Source: Trichobilharzia szidati (lineage: Eukaryota; Platyhelminthes; Trematoda; Strigeidida; Schistosomatidae). From it: a stretch of 64,000 bases of DNA. The translations under genes and the position numbers were made by a program. The DNA lies in NCBI GenBank assembly GCA_944472155.2, contig OX235274.1:36516052-36580051 (forward strand). The letters are read 5' to 3'. Shown here in pieces: positions 1 through 9,215 of this stretch (within the stretch, counting starts at the first letter, position 1; every line of letters begins with the position of its first letter). The notes beneath the pieces were generated by a model that saw only the letters and a list, made by a program, of their open reading frames with translations, made no database searches and was not told where the DNA came from.

Positions 1-178
1 TGGGAAGCGGCGAGTTGGTCGTCAGTGCAAGGGTGACTTGGAGGATGTCATGTGAAAAGGAGATGAAAGCGTGTGGACAGACATGGAGCCAGGTGAAAAC
101 TCTAGCAGAGAACCGAACGCAATGGAGACGCACTGCTGAAGCCCTATGTTCCTCTAGGAATTAAAGGAAACCATAATA
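1..178 (+). mobile_element. 3' end of an RTE-like LINE
   Basis: This stretch matches the 3' terminus of the complete RTE copy at 48250-48434 almost base for base, including the run ending in TATGTTCCTCTAGGAATTAAA. In the plus orientation it ends near 172-178. Only the last ~175 bases of the element are in the window; the rest, if present, lies to the left. It sits inside what appears to be an intron of the minus-strand gene whose exon follows. RTE elements mobilise by target-primed reverse transcription, and the terminal segment is what their reverse transcriptase recognises. No coding potential is left here. Confidence 0.85.
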
Positions 179-230
179 TACAACGAAAACCCATACACAA
201 AATTTATTCCACATGTGAATAAAAACTAAC

Positions 231-580
231 CTGAAAGTGTATAGGGATGAGTAATCATCGGTTTCATCCCATATATACTGATGAAAAGGTGTATTTAAGG
301 TTTCTGTATTACTGATAAATGTATTTTGTTGATTATCTAACATCATGAAAGGATTCGATTTGACATGAGTAGTAGGCATAATTGGATCTGTTAATGACAA
401 TGGACTAGATGATGAATAAGTTGATGAAATATTCAATGGAATAGGTGAATAGTCTGTCGTCGTCGTCGTGGTAACTATGTGGTTATTAATCCAATGATAT
501 TGTGCATAATCATCATCATCATCATGAAGAATTGGTACTTTCTGTTTCGTTTGCATTTGATCTCCATCATCTGCGTACAT
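231..580 (-). CDS. Host gene exon, protein unknown (partial)
   Basis: The frame starts with ATG at 580 and runs 116 codons before the sequence ACTTTCAG|GTTAGTTTTT at 231/230, a good splice donor; past it the frame continues only as intron-like sequence to a stop at 161. The peptide is acidic and polar: MYADDGDQMQ at the start, five Asp near residue 20, six Thr near residue 37, then Ser/Thr/Pro-rich sequence. I recognise no domain, and composition suggests a disordered N-terminal region of a regulatory protein, which is inference. The triplet-repeat tracts (GTC)n and (ATC)n code for the Thr and Asp runs. Later exons would lie left of position 1. It differs from the rest of the window in having no transposon homology. 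A chance ORF is the main alternative. Confidence 0.5.
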
Positions 581-1229
581 TATTTATTAAGTTATTTATT
601 ATGATAATAATTGTATTTTTACAAATTTAATTAATATTTTCAATTTTTAATTCACTACTCTTGGTGGTTAGTTGTTTTAAAGAGTTATTTACACAAGAAG
701 GTGAAGAATTTACAAACTAGATATCCAGAACAAAATATTAAGAGCCCTCTAAATATTTTGTTCTGAATTAATTATGGGAATATTCAATTTACTGAAACTA
801 GATACTGTTATTGTTATGTAGATCTGTTGAAAAGCAAAAAAGAGGAGGTACGGACTATGTTCTTATTGGTTAATAAAAATATCACTACCTCCTCTACCCA
901 TCGTAGTCTAACTGACTGACTAACCGACTGACTGAAATGAATGTGATACGGTGGGAGAGCCTTTTTTTGTAACTGATGTTAGTCTGTGCTGTGATAGGCA
1001 GAAAAAGAGGGTGAACAATAATAATAATAACTATACACACTGAAGTATAATAGCATACTAGAGAGAAATAGATAGAGGGACAGAAAGACTGAGGGAAGGA
1101 GAGGGAGAGAGACGGAGCTGAATGTGTATAGAAAAATGGATTGTCTCATTATTCAATACTATAAAGCCTGTTCTCTATTTCCCTCCCCCCTATCTCAATG
1201 CAAAACATAGCTAATTAAAAAATGAAAAC
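581..1229. other. No gene seen; AT-rich sequence
   Basis: Upstream of the host exon there is AT-rich sequence with no credible ORF. It holds a perfect 14-bp hairpin (726-765) and a purine-rich stretch around 1065-1115. It could contain promoter or 5' UTR sequence for the minus-strand gene, but nothing in it is diagnostic. Confidence 0.5.
726..765. repeat. Perfect 14-bp inverted repeat with 12-nt loop
   Basis: CAGAACAAAATATT at 726-739 is the exact reverse complement of 752-765. The loop is AAGAGCCCTCTA. In RNA or single-stranded DNA this would make a stable hairpin; its role is unknown. Confidence 0.8.
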
Positions 1230-1300
1230 AAAACATTTTGTTCAGAGAAGAGTCTCTTTTCGGAGAATTCATTCACCTAGCTGTACAATCACAGTTATGT
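1230..1300 (+). repeat. Dispersed repeat D, copy 1
   Basis: About 70 bp (from AAACATTTTGTTCAGAGAAG through CACAGTTATG) reappear in the same orientation at 2384-2453 with a few substitutions. The following ~100 bp (1297-1395) recur at 4795-4895. So 1230-1395 looks like a piece of a dispersed family of unknown type. Confidence 0.75.
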
Positions 1301-1395
1301 GATATAAAAGATAAGTTATGAGGGCTTTAGTTAGTCAATCAGAAGACACATAATATAAATAAAGAGAGAGAAGCCAAACAAGGTGAGTGAGGCAT
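1297..1395 (+). repeat. Dispersed ~100-bp repeat, also at 4795-4895
   Basis: The stretch from GTGATATAAAAGATAAGTTA to the GTGAGTGAGGCA motif matches 4795-4895 with scattered substitutions and one small indel. It follows directly on repeat D and is probably the same family. No coding content. Confidence 0.7.
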
Positions 1396-1440
1396 ATATA
1401 TATATTATGGTGTGAGAAATTCCCATATTATAAATTAAAA

Positions 1441-1680
1441 GTCAATCTGAACGAAGAATATTCTTTTCAATCATTTCTCTTCAGGTTCTTACAATTATAA
1501 AATATAATATTTGTTGTCGTTACAATAAAGGCCAGTTATGCGGCAGATACATTTTTAACGTAGAATAACAGATTAGCAGTTATGTGGTATCAAAATAAAT
1601 AGTCGTATTTGTGTGACAAACGTGCTAGGCTGAAATCGATTACAAAATATTGTAAAATGGGAGACATTGGTGGTGATTAG
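1441..1680 (+). repeat. 240-bp inverted repeat, left arm
   Basis: This arm is the reverse complement of 2144-2383. Both arms are 240 bp, with roughly half a dozen visible mismatches. The 463-bp spacer contains an (AAT)n tract and no recognised gene. Confidence 0.9.
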
Positions 1681-1917
1681 TCGTCATAATAGATTTGTAG
1701 AGTGTGGGGTAGGAAAACTGACAAGTCGGTTCAAGGTTATAAAAGGTGTCAGGTGAGTGGCTAGTACAAAGTGGTATGTATTACACAGGAAATAGTAAGA
1801 CTGCAATGAGAGGTTCATAATGAAATAACGAATATGTGAAATGAAACAGGTGGAGGCATATATTGAGGGAAAAATTCGATAGTATTGAGAGAATGTTTGC
1901 ATGAAGAGCATAAATTA

Positions 1918-1985
1918 TGACGAATAATAATAATATCAATAATAATAATAATTGTAATAATAATAATAATATTTGTAATAATAAG
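1918..1985 (+). repeat. (AAT)n microsatellite
   Basis: Imperfect AAT/AAC/TGT triplets run for about 65 bp inside the spacer of the 240-bp inverted repeat. The Asn-rich ORF reading through it is a low-complexity artefact. Confidence 0.85.
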
Positions 1986-2143
1986 CAAAGGAAAAGAAAG
2001 CTAGGAGGGTTAAGGGGAAGGAGCACTCTTGGTGAGAAGAAGAACCATCAATACAAGTTTGGCCACGGTAGGAACAGCGTCTGGACGTGTTCTTTTTGGA
2101 TACAAAGTTCCGGTTTAATCGATCTTATTGCGACAGCTTATGA

Positions 2144-2383
2144 TTAATCACCACCATTGTCTCCCGTTTCACAATATTTTGTAATCGAATTCAGCCTAGC
2201 ACGTTTGTCACACAAATACGACTATTTATTTTGATACCACATAACTGCTAATCTGTTATTCTACGTTAAAAATGTATCTGCCGCATAACTGGCCTTTATT
2301 GTAACGACAACAAATATTATATTTTATAATTGTAAGAACCTGAAGAGAAATTATTGAAAAGAATATTCTTCGTTCAGATTGAC
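2144..2383 (-). repeat. 240-bp inverted repeat, right arm
   Basis: Reverse complement of 1441-1680. Repeat D copy 2 begins at 2384, one base after the arm ends; D copy 1 lies 140 bp outside the left arm. Confidence 0.9.
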
Positions 2384-2453
2384 AAAACATATAGTTCAGA
2401 GGAGAGTCTCATGTCGGAGAATTCATTCACCCAGCTGTACAGTCACAATTATG
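2384..2453 (+). repeat. Dispersed repeat D, copy 2
   Basis: Same orientation as 1230-1300. Differences include a four-base change in the CTCTTTTCGG/CTCATGTCGG region. It abuts the 240-bp inverted repeat arm. Confidence 0.75.
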
Positions 2454-2618
2454 TTTATATAATTATTTTTGTATGTGTACGTGTACATTGAGTTTGTTAG
2501 ACAAAAATAAAAGTTAGTTAGGGTTATCGTTTATGTCGTCAAAATATTTCAAAATGATGTAATGAGTTGTCAGTGCATGAAAGAACTTGAATAAGTGTAT
2601 TATACTTGAAGTGAATTG

Positions 2619-2786
2619 TTAGATGGTGAGTAGGAGTGGAATCCAGGATGAGCATTTCGTCTTATTTGGGACTCGTTAGCTAGGTGTACCTGCACTTCCC
2701 ATTGAGTGATGGCGAGGCTTGAAGCCAGTACCCATAGTTTCAGACTCAAGAGTGTTATCCACTAGACCAGTTGGGTCACGAGAGCC
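2619..2786 (-). mobile_element. Sm-alpha-type SINE with hammerhead module
   Basis: On the minus strand the order is a tRNA-like head with an A-box-like TGGTCTAGTGG, a degraded B box, and then a hammerhead region at 2687-2641. The hammerhead reads CTAACGAG, stem II with a CAAATA-like loop, GACGAAA, a weak stem III, then ATC followed by CTGGATTCCACT. The last block and its order are characteristic of the schistosome Sm-alpha SINE. Against the invariant core CUGANGA the only change is G to A at the third base, which should prevent cleavage. Transcription would be by RNA polymerase III. Head and ribozyme are present; ends are approximate. Confidence 0.75.
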
Positions 2787-2924
2787 ACCTCCTGTACAAT
2801 ACGTATCAGAAATTATTCAATTTGGATTTTCACGGTAATCGATTGGATAGAAGTGCTCAGCCTCGGGTTGAAATGTCGTTTCCTTGTGCAGATGTTTCGA
2901 CCATATCTGATGATTTAATTTGAA

Positions 2925-3000
2925 GTAAATTGGTGAATGGTGACTAGCAGTGAAATCTACCAGGATGCGCATTTCGTCCTATTAGGGACTCGTTACATGG
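2925..3000 (-). mobile_element. Hammerhead-only fragment of an Sm-alpha-type SINE
   Basis: Only the ribozyme end of a SINE is present. On the minus strand from 3000 to 2959 it shows AACGAG, a perfect stem II (GTCCC/AGGAC with a TAAT-like loop), GAAA, the self-complementary stem III ATGCGCAT, the triplet ATC and CTGG. Two invariant bases in the 5' core segment are changed (expected CUGA reads GTAA). The following sequence (CACTGCTAGTCACCAT) matches the usual Sm-alpha 3' flank. The tRNA head is missing. Confidence 0.7.
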
Positions 3001-3334
3001 TAAGACGAATAATTTATTGAATCAGTTGTAATCAGGATGTACATGGAAATGAAGGAAAATATAGAATTATATAAGAGTTCTAAAGAAATATAAGAGTTAT
3101 AAGAAGTCAGAAAAACAAATAAACAAAAATCAAGTTAGTAGAAATCAACAAGATTGTTACTATGGCAGTAGAAGTGGTTGACTAATTTCCTTTTGTATGT
3201 ATACCTCCAGTTTTTTATCTGAATGGCTTAATCTTCTCCAATGCAAAGGAAACGAAAGCGTATTTATTACCTTTGGCAGGTTGTTCTTCACTTTAATATA
3301 TGTGTAAAACTTGGGCACTGTGGTAGTAAGTAAT

Positions 3335-3578
3335 TCCATATTAGTTTGTTTAAAAGATGTATCACACAGTGAAACAGTATTGTTTACTGGATGACGCTTC
3401 GAACAAAATGTATTATTGTTCATAATCATATCAATTATGATCATACGACTTCGAAACTTGAGTTTTACAGTTTTCCTTGTCCTCTCCTATTTGTCGTAGG
3501 GGTAGTAGAATTTTCCAGATATCTGGGACTCGTGTTGAGTCATTCCTATTACACGTATTTGCAGTTGATTCGATAAAC
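3335..3578 (+). repeat. Inverted terminal repeat of PLE, left arm
   Basis: About 244 bp, the reverse complement of 4171-4420 at roughly 90% by eye. Shared landmarks are CACACAGTGAAACAGTATT, CATAATCATATCAATTAT and CCAGATATCTGGGAC. Confidence 0.85.
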
Positions 3579-4056
3579 AAAGCTTCTGTTATCAATCTCT
3601 CCCTCCAACCTGTGACATTAGATTTTAAAACTGTCATCCTATCCCATCCAGCCTATTGTATGGTTGTGTGTAATTGCATGTAGTGCTATAGCCAGCTGAA
3701 CTATTCTCTAGATTTCTTATCTTATTCGGGTCAACCAATATAGATTTTGCTAGGTTTTTATGCTCGGCTAGTCTGACTGACTGCACCTGTTCTACTACTT
3801 TGACCTATGTATTTGACCTGACAATCATTCCAACGGGGTATTAGATAAACTAAATTGTTTTGTTTTAAAGGCTCCACAGGATTGATCCTTTAACCGACAA
3901 AGCTTGTTTCTAATTGAGTTTGTGGTTGGTTTGAATGACAGCCACTTTTATTCCTGCCTGCCTTGTTAAGAATTCTGCGTAAGGTTTCCGAGGTTCCTTC
4001 CTTGTATGGAATTACTACTGATGATTTAGATTCCTTATTGTTAGTGTTGTCATGTC

Positions 4057-4059
4057 GTC

Positions 4060-4090
<31 letters not shown>

Positions 4091-4102
4091 CTATCACTAC
4101 AA
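4057..4102 (+). repeat. (TTA)n / (CTATCA)n microsatellite
   Basis: ATT triplets pass into CTATCA-type repeats. This explains the Tyr-rich and Leu-rich ORFs here, which are not genes. Confidence 0.85.
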
Positions 4103-4170
4103 TCATTATTTATTTTATTTTTACATTTCCCTACATATTTCCTGACTAATTTGTCAGGGTTCTTTTATAT

Positions 4171-4420
4171 GTTTATTGAATCAACTACAAATACATGTAA
4201 TAGGAATGATTCAACACGTGTCCCAGATATCTGGAAAATTCTACTACCCCAACGACGACAAATAGGAGAGGACAAGGAAAACTATAAAACTCAAGTTTCA
4301 AAGTCGTGTGATTATAATTGATATGATTATGAACCGCAATAAATCTTGTTCAAAGCCTTGTCATCCAGTAAATAATACTGTTTCACTGTGTGATACATCC
4401 AATAAACAAACTAATATGGA
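4171..4420 (-). repeat. Inverted terminal repeat of PLE, right arm
   Basis: Counterpart of 3335-3578 in the opposite orientation, about 250 bp. Confidence 0.85.
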
Positions 4421-4430
4421 AGGTTATTCT

Positions 4431-4961
4431 TCACTTTGTAGATTACTTTGAAGGATGCCTCCTTTATTGAGATGGAATGACCAGTGTTAACAAATTACCT
4501 GATAAAATTGGTAAGAGGCGAATATAAACCATTATTTAACAGTAATTAATGGGATTTGGAATAATCTTTGAGGATAAATTGAAATTTAATAATCACACTC
4601 TGTGTTCTTTTCAGAAGCCTTCATATTTCACAATTATGAATAAGGGATAAACAAAACAGTTGGCAAAATAAAATGAGCTAATTTCACAGTAAAGCTTTTC
4701 ATTAATTGAGAACAAGAGAAAAATGGAGTAAATGAAAACAGAGGAGAGGAAATTTATTAAATGTAGGTTGTTTCTGTAATCAGGAAGAAAGCTCATGTGA
4801 TATAGAAGATAAGTTATAAGGGCTTTAGTTAGTAAATCAGAAGTCGCATAATAGAAATGGGGACAGAAGCCAAACAGGGTGAGTGAGGCAAACTCTATTA
4901 AGCCACAGGAAACGCAACTGCATAACAAAAGTCACATTACAGTAAGCTTCTGGTGACCTGA
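4431..4961. other. No gene; dispersed repeat copy inside
   Basis: AT-rich sequence. Positions 4795-4895 are a second copy of the ~100-bp repeat at 1297-1395 (same orientation, ending in GGTGAGTGAGGCA). Nothing else is recognised. Confidence 0.55.
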
Positions 4962-6480
4962 GTTATTATTATTATCCCCTTGGGTTCCGAGTGGAACATA
5001 GGGCTTCAACAACAAATCTCTACTCTGTGCTATTCTGTATTGTCCTCTTCATCTGGGTCCATGATTGCCCATACTCTCCCATCTCCTCTTCAACACACGA
5101 TCTCCTCCATGTCACGCTCGCACATACAACCCACTCGTTGCTCCCCACTGAAGTTCAATTTGAGTCATGGCCTACACTGCGCGCGATCTGATTCGACAGC
5201 CTCCTCAGTGCTGTATGCCCGATCTATCTCCATTTCTTCATAAATATTTTTTGAGCAATAGGCTCTTGGCCGGTTTGTTGCCGGCGTTTCTCATTGCTAA
5301 TTCTTTCTGGCCTGCCATTTCATCTTCAGTATGGAGCCAAGCAGCGAAGACAACTGTTGATGAAAGTCTGCAACCTGTTGGAAATCTTTTTCGTGACACG
5401 CAGAACAAGTTTTTGACACTTATAGAAGGACTGACTGACTTCACATTTGTATTGAAAATCCGAATCTTGTTCTTTATGCTGCTTGAGTGCAGAAGATTCC
5501 CTAACTGGTTTCAAGTTGATGAAGGCGTATCTTACCTTTCCGATTCTGGCTGGCTTTGACATCTTCATCCGTTCTGTCACCTGTGGTTGAAACGGTGCTT
5601 CCTAGCCAGATAAGTGGAGGAAGTAACCTCTCTTAAATCTCTCCCGTTGATGGTGATTGGTGCTGGTTGTTGTTGTTGTTGCTGTTGGTTGTTTATCTCC
5701 ATCTTCTCTATGTTCACCTGCAGTGCTGTCTTCGAGGCCTGCTTCTTTAGCCCTTGTGTTGGTTTCCTCCTGCAAGTCTTCGAGTTTTTGTGACATTAAA
5801 CATAAGTCACCTGCAAAATCCAGATCTTCTAGATTCTTCTCATCTGTCCAAAGTATTCATGTCCTCTCACTCCCAACATAGAGTTTGACGCATAATCCAA
5901 TTAAGAATAACATCGGTGATAATAGGTAACCAACCTTGTCTTACTCCTGCATGCACTTCGAACGCCTCACTGAGTTTTCCACTGTGGATCACCTGACACG
6001 TGGTCTCATTGTCATACAGTCAGCTGTTGAATGAGGTTGATAAAGACTTGGGCACTGCATGCCGCAGTGTTGAAACAGTTTCCAAATTACTTCTCAGTCA
6101 ACGCTGTCTGTTGAAGGCCTTTTAGAATTCGATGAAGCTAAGTTACAGTTTTGACTGCCATTCTATGCTTTGTTCAATGGCGATGCATAGAGTTGCAATT
6201 TGATCAGCACATGATTTGCCTTTCTTGCATCCAGCTTGTTGCGTGCTGGCTGAGTTATGCATCCAGTACATCTTTTATTCTCTCCAGGATGACGCCACTT
6301 AGTACTTTACTTCACGTGGGTAAGAGCATTATCCCACACCAGTTCTTGCAGAAGCGTTATTTGCCCTTCTTTGGTAGCTTGACAAGGTAGCCAGTCTTTC
6401 TTCCGATCCGTGACTTGAGTAGTCAAAGCTGAATCACGTCTTCTCCTTAAATGCAAATGTCAGGTCCAAAACACCTGACA
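4962..6480 (-). mobile_element. 5'-truncated RTE-like LINE, decayed
   Basis: Minus-strand homologue of the reverse transcriptase half of the complete RTE copy at 44993-48434. Landmarks on the minus strand are a FxADD-like catalytic region near 5800, a Gln/Lys-rich block with a Thr repeat (5796-5602), LYGSETW-like sequence near 5470, and the RTE 3' terminus GTTCCACTCGGAACCCAAGG with an (AAT)n tail at 4976-4962. The 5' end stops near 6480, within the reverse transcriptase, as is usual for incomplete reverse transcription. Several stops and frameshifts make it a pseudogene. The Val-rich plus-strand ORF at 5657-5881 is a shadow of the CAA/TTG triplet run. Confidence 0.85.
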
Positions 6481-7095
6481 GTAATGGTCTCTAACACACA
6501 AAGTTAGTTTTGATATTTTTGACTATTGCAAAAGTGAATAAGAAGTCGACTACATGTATTGTGTCTATTAAATGTTTTCACTTATAAATTCTTAGGATTG
6601 TGCAGGGAAAATCTGATTTAGGCACTCACCTCAGAAATCCTTGCTTCTGTAAGTCAACGTAAATTTGAGAACAGACTCAAAAGTGATATCGGTCATGCAC
6701 TGATTTTTCACGGATTGATTTGATGAGTAGAAATTGGACATCAATCTAATGTTTCTTTCTATTGTCTACGAATTATAATTCCCTGTAGATTAAAGATGCA
6801 GGAAAAACTTCATTTTAGTAATTCATTATGTGGATTTACAATAAGAATTCATGGTGAACTTCTAATAAGCTTCCTTCTGGTAATAAGAATCTCTTCTGTC
6901 TTATTTTCCATACGCATTCATGTCCCTTCTGAGTAGGAGATTTGACTAAATCTAGCTTGTCCTTTGTAAAAATAAAATGATACTGCAATTCAAAAACTGC
7001 CATGTTCACGTCTTCACCATCGATAACTGATCTTTTTGACTGTGTTGTCATTATTTCTTCGTCTAATACAGAAATTTAGAATTTTATCAACAACT
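6481..7095. other. No recognised gene
   Basis: Unique-looking AT-rich sequence. A 71-codon minus-strand frame (7051-6836, beginning MTTQSKRSVIDGEDVN) is the only open frame of note. I recognise no domain, it has no visible splice context, and it may be chance. Confidence 0.45.
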
Positions 7096-7460
7096 GCCTG
7101 CCTTCGTTGGCTTTATACTAAAGATCAGATGGTCAGAGAGAAAGAATTAGCGACAGGAAACTGTGGAAACTGACCAATCAAGAACTAATTGCTCAGCAAG
7201 TATGTAGAAGAAAATGGAGATGGATCGGACACATGTTGAGAAGGCCGTTGGGTGAAATCGTAGGCAATGCAAGCCGTCGTGGGAATGGAAGGAGGATGGG
7301 AAGTGACGAGTTGGGTGCGTGTCTGAAGGAGGCATGGAGGAGGAGATGAAAGTTTATAGGCAGTCGTGATGCCAGATGAAGGGGAATGGAGAGAGCACAA
7401 TGACATGGATATGTGGTGATGAAGCCGTATTTTGCATTCGGAACCCAAGGGAATAAAAAT
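7096..7460 (+). mobile_element. RTE-like LINE, 3' fragment
   Basis: About 360 bp corresponding to the last part of the RTE reverse transcriptase ORF plus the 3' terminus. It includes the block coding for RRWRWIGHMLRRPLGEIV-like sequence and ends GAACCCAAGGGAATAAAAAT. 5'-truncated and non-coding now. Confidence 0.8.
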
Positions 7461-7599
7461 AGATACAGAAATTCAAAGACTTGAATTAGTCATTACTTAA
7501 AGCTGATTAAAAAATAAATAAAAACACCGAATTTTCTAATCATAACTTAATAAAATGGAAGATAGAATGCTACTTAATTTCCAAAAACCTCTCTAATTA

Positions 7600-8302
7600 T
7601 GTAACGTGGTAAATGTTTGGAAAATCCCTCCTCAACGATCTCTTCTCATACAATTTATTAATTCATGTGTTTTGCCCATCATTCTTTATTGTTCTCCATT
7701 ATTCTTCCCTGGGCTACTCAAGAAAGACCATATAATACTACGAAGAACATTGAAGACTGTAAGTAGGGTCAATGCTATCCCTTTGACTCAACTAACTGAC
7801 ACTGTTGTCAATAGGCATATGAATTCTTGTAAACAGTTAGCTAAAGTTATCTTGTCTGATAGTGAACATCCTTTTTATTCACAATTGTTTCCTTACATCT
7901 CTTCGGGTAAGACCAGAAGAAATTTCATAAACATTTATGCTCGTACAACAAAATATAAAAATTCGACCGTACCATATTTGGCACGAGTATTGTGTGAAGA
8001 GACAAATATCAGAAAAGAACTTTTACAACTTTTAAATCATTAACTAAACTATAAAATGTAATGATGCATATTATTGCATGTGTTATTTGTTATATTATTT
8101 ATTTATTATTAACTATGACCTAGCAATGGTGTGATTTTGTTGGGGTTTTTATTTTTCCTATTAACTATCAATATTTTAACGTTTTATACATTTATATAAT
8201 TATAAACAGAGCTAAACCATTGCAATATGTAAAAGAAACACTGAAAATTCCATGCTGTAAATTGTTATTGTTGTGGAATAAAGTGAATTATTATTATTAT
8301 TA
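7600..8302 (+). mobile_element. LINE 3' fragment with (ATT)n tail
   Basis: Contains a 145-codon open frame at 7606-8043 and then about 250 bp of 3' UTR ending in GTGAATTATTATTATTATTA, a simple-repeat tail as seen on CR1- and RTE-group elements. The frame matches the region C-terminal to the catalytic reverse transcriptase of non-LTR elements (see the CDS entry). The 5' end is truncated near 7600. Confidence 0.75.
7606..8043 (+). CDS. C-terminal tail of a non-LTR reverse transcriptase (fragment)
   Basis: The peptide has features found after the catalytic domain in non-LTR retrotransposons: SCVLPIILYCSPLFFPGLLK, where a tyrosine-Cys/Ser block precedes an FPGLL motif; an LRRTLKTVSR block; HPFYSQLFP; a KTRRNF..ARTTKYKNS..PYLAR block; and an end at LLNH. 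No catalytic motif (xADD) is included, so it cannot be active alone. The assigned ATG is arbitrary because the true frame is truncated at its 5' end. Clade is uncertain (CR1-like is favoured by the (ATT)n tail). It is open over its whole length, so the copy is not very old. Confidence 0.65.
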   Translation: MVNVWKIPPQRSLLIQFINSCVLPIILYCSPLFFPGLLKKDHIILRRTLKTVSRVNAIPLTQLTDTVVNRHMNSCKQLAKVILSDSEHPFYSQLFPYISSGKTRRNFINIYARTTKYKNSTVPYLARVLCEETNIRKELLQLLNH

Positions 8303-8404
8303 ATATCTATCTATAATATCTAATAATTATAATACTTATTTGGATGTTTCAACTAACTTTGTAATTTTCAAGTATTGGATTTGTAGGGATTGATTAGAGA
8401 TTGA

Positions 8405-8735
8405 TTAGAGGATTTCATCGTGAGCTGAAATCGGTTAGAGAACCATTGGAAAACCACCTGGGAGTACTGGATAACCATTTCATCCTAGTTTTGGACTCTT
8501 CATCAGTAAGCACCCACCGGTAGGGTTCGAAACCAGTACCTTCCGGTGGTTACAAGGCTAGTGATCTCGCAGACCATTAAGCCACTGGGACCCGATCCAA
8601 TGGCCAGCCCATGAATTCCAACTTCTGCTAATTCATGACCACTTCTCAATGTCTTCTTCGATGAGTAACTGTCCTCACCTTCAACATGCTGTACCCTACT
8701 GGTCACGGCTTCTCACTAGAACCACAGGTAACCAT
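8405..8735 (-). mobile_element. tRNA-like SINE with hammerhead, copy c
   Basis: On the minus strand the order is: a leader block, a tRNA-like region (CCAGTGGCTTAATGGTC as A box; GGTTTCGAACCC-like B box), then a hammerhead-like region at 8519-8464, and a 3' block ending in GGTTCTCTAACCGATTTCAG. The hammerhead keeps stem I (TTACTG/CAGTA), stem II (GTCC/GGA) and GAAA. The conserved C of CUGANGA is A in the best alignment. It is head-to-head with the copy at 8800-9215, giving an inverted pair. Confidence 0.75.
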
Positions 8736-8799
8736 CTACTTGAACAGGGCCAGTCGTTAGTGAGCATCAGATCAATTTTCAAGTATTGTTTTGTAGGGA

Positions 8800-9215
8800 A
8801 TTTTGTTTGATTGATTGGGGGATTTCATCATCAAAGAAGACATTGCGAAGTGGTTGCGCTATGTCATGAATTGGAAGAAGTTAGAATTCATGGGCTGGCC
8901 ATTGGACCGGGTCCGAGAGGTTTAATGGTCTACGAGCTAGCTCGCCTTGTAACCAGAAGGTCCTGGGTTCGAACCCCGGCGGTGGGTGCGTACTGCTGAA
9001 GAGTCCCGTAACTTTGTAATTATTATCCTCCTTCCTCCTAGACTGTATCTCATTGCTCTGACATTTGTATATCATATATTGACTTGATCCTATTGTTTTT
9101 TGTCTTAGTTCCTGTGTTAGAGTCTTGGTGAGTGGGCACAGTGACGAGTGGTAAATTACGACGAAACAACCTTCTAGCACTCCCTGCTGGTTTTCAGTGG
9201 TTCTCTAACCTCTTT
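8800..9215 (+). mobile_element. tRNA-like SINE with hammerhead split by an insertion, copy d
   Basis: The head is well kept: A-box-like AGAGGTTTAATGG at ~8917 and a consensus B box GGTTCGAACCC at ~8967-8977. The 5' half of the hammerhead (GTACTG, CTGAAGA, GTCCC at 8990-9005) is intact. Its 3' half (GACGAAAC at 9160-9167 and then CTGCTGGTTTTCAGTGGTTC) is about 150 bp away. The intervening sequence lies where the stem II loop should be. This is the best-preserved tRNA head of this family in the window. Confidence 0.75.

Larger units (their letters stand above)
3160..4430 (-). mobile_element. Penelope-like element remnant with inverted termini
   Basis: A minus-strand GIY-YIG endonuclease remnant (about 4010-3680) lies between inverted repeats at 3335-3578 and 4171-4420. 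The endonuclease shows the same motif order as the better copy at 18107-18430: a KP/N block, a KDP block, a Y-x-I-P-C-like block and Arg/His positions, but with frame breaks. Penelope-like elements encode reverse transcriptase plus a C-terminal GIY-YIG nuclease and often integrate with inverted or partial terminal copies. No reverse transcriptase is left here. A (TTA)n tract at 4057-4102 lies beside the right arm. Confidence 0.7.

Noticed and set aside
1917..2147. Asn-rich protein
   Set aside because: Reads through an (AAT)n microsatellite in the spacer of the inverted repeat.
4052..4321. Leu-rich membrane protein
   Set aside because: Translation of a (TTA)n tract and of a PLE terminal repeat.
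5238..5444. Small ORF with SLLLKKYL end
   Set aside because: Out-of-frame reading of the RTE 3' region.
5657..5881. Val-rich plus-strand ORF
   Set aside because: Antisense of the triplet run in the RTE reverse transcriptase.
8911..8990. tRNA gene in the SINE head
   Set aside because: B box is consensus but no cloverleaf with anticodon arm forms; repeated copies with the same body identify it as a SINE.
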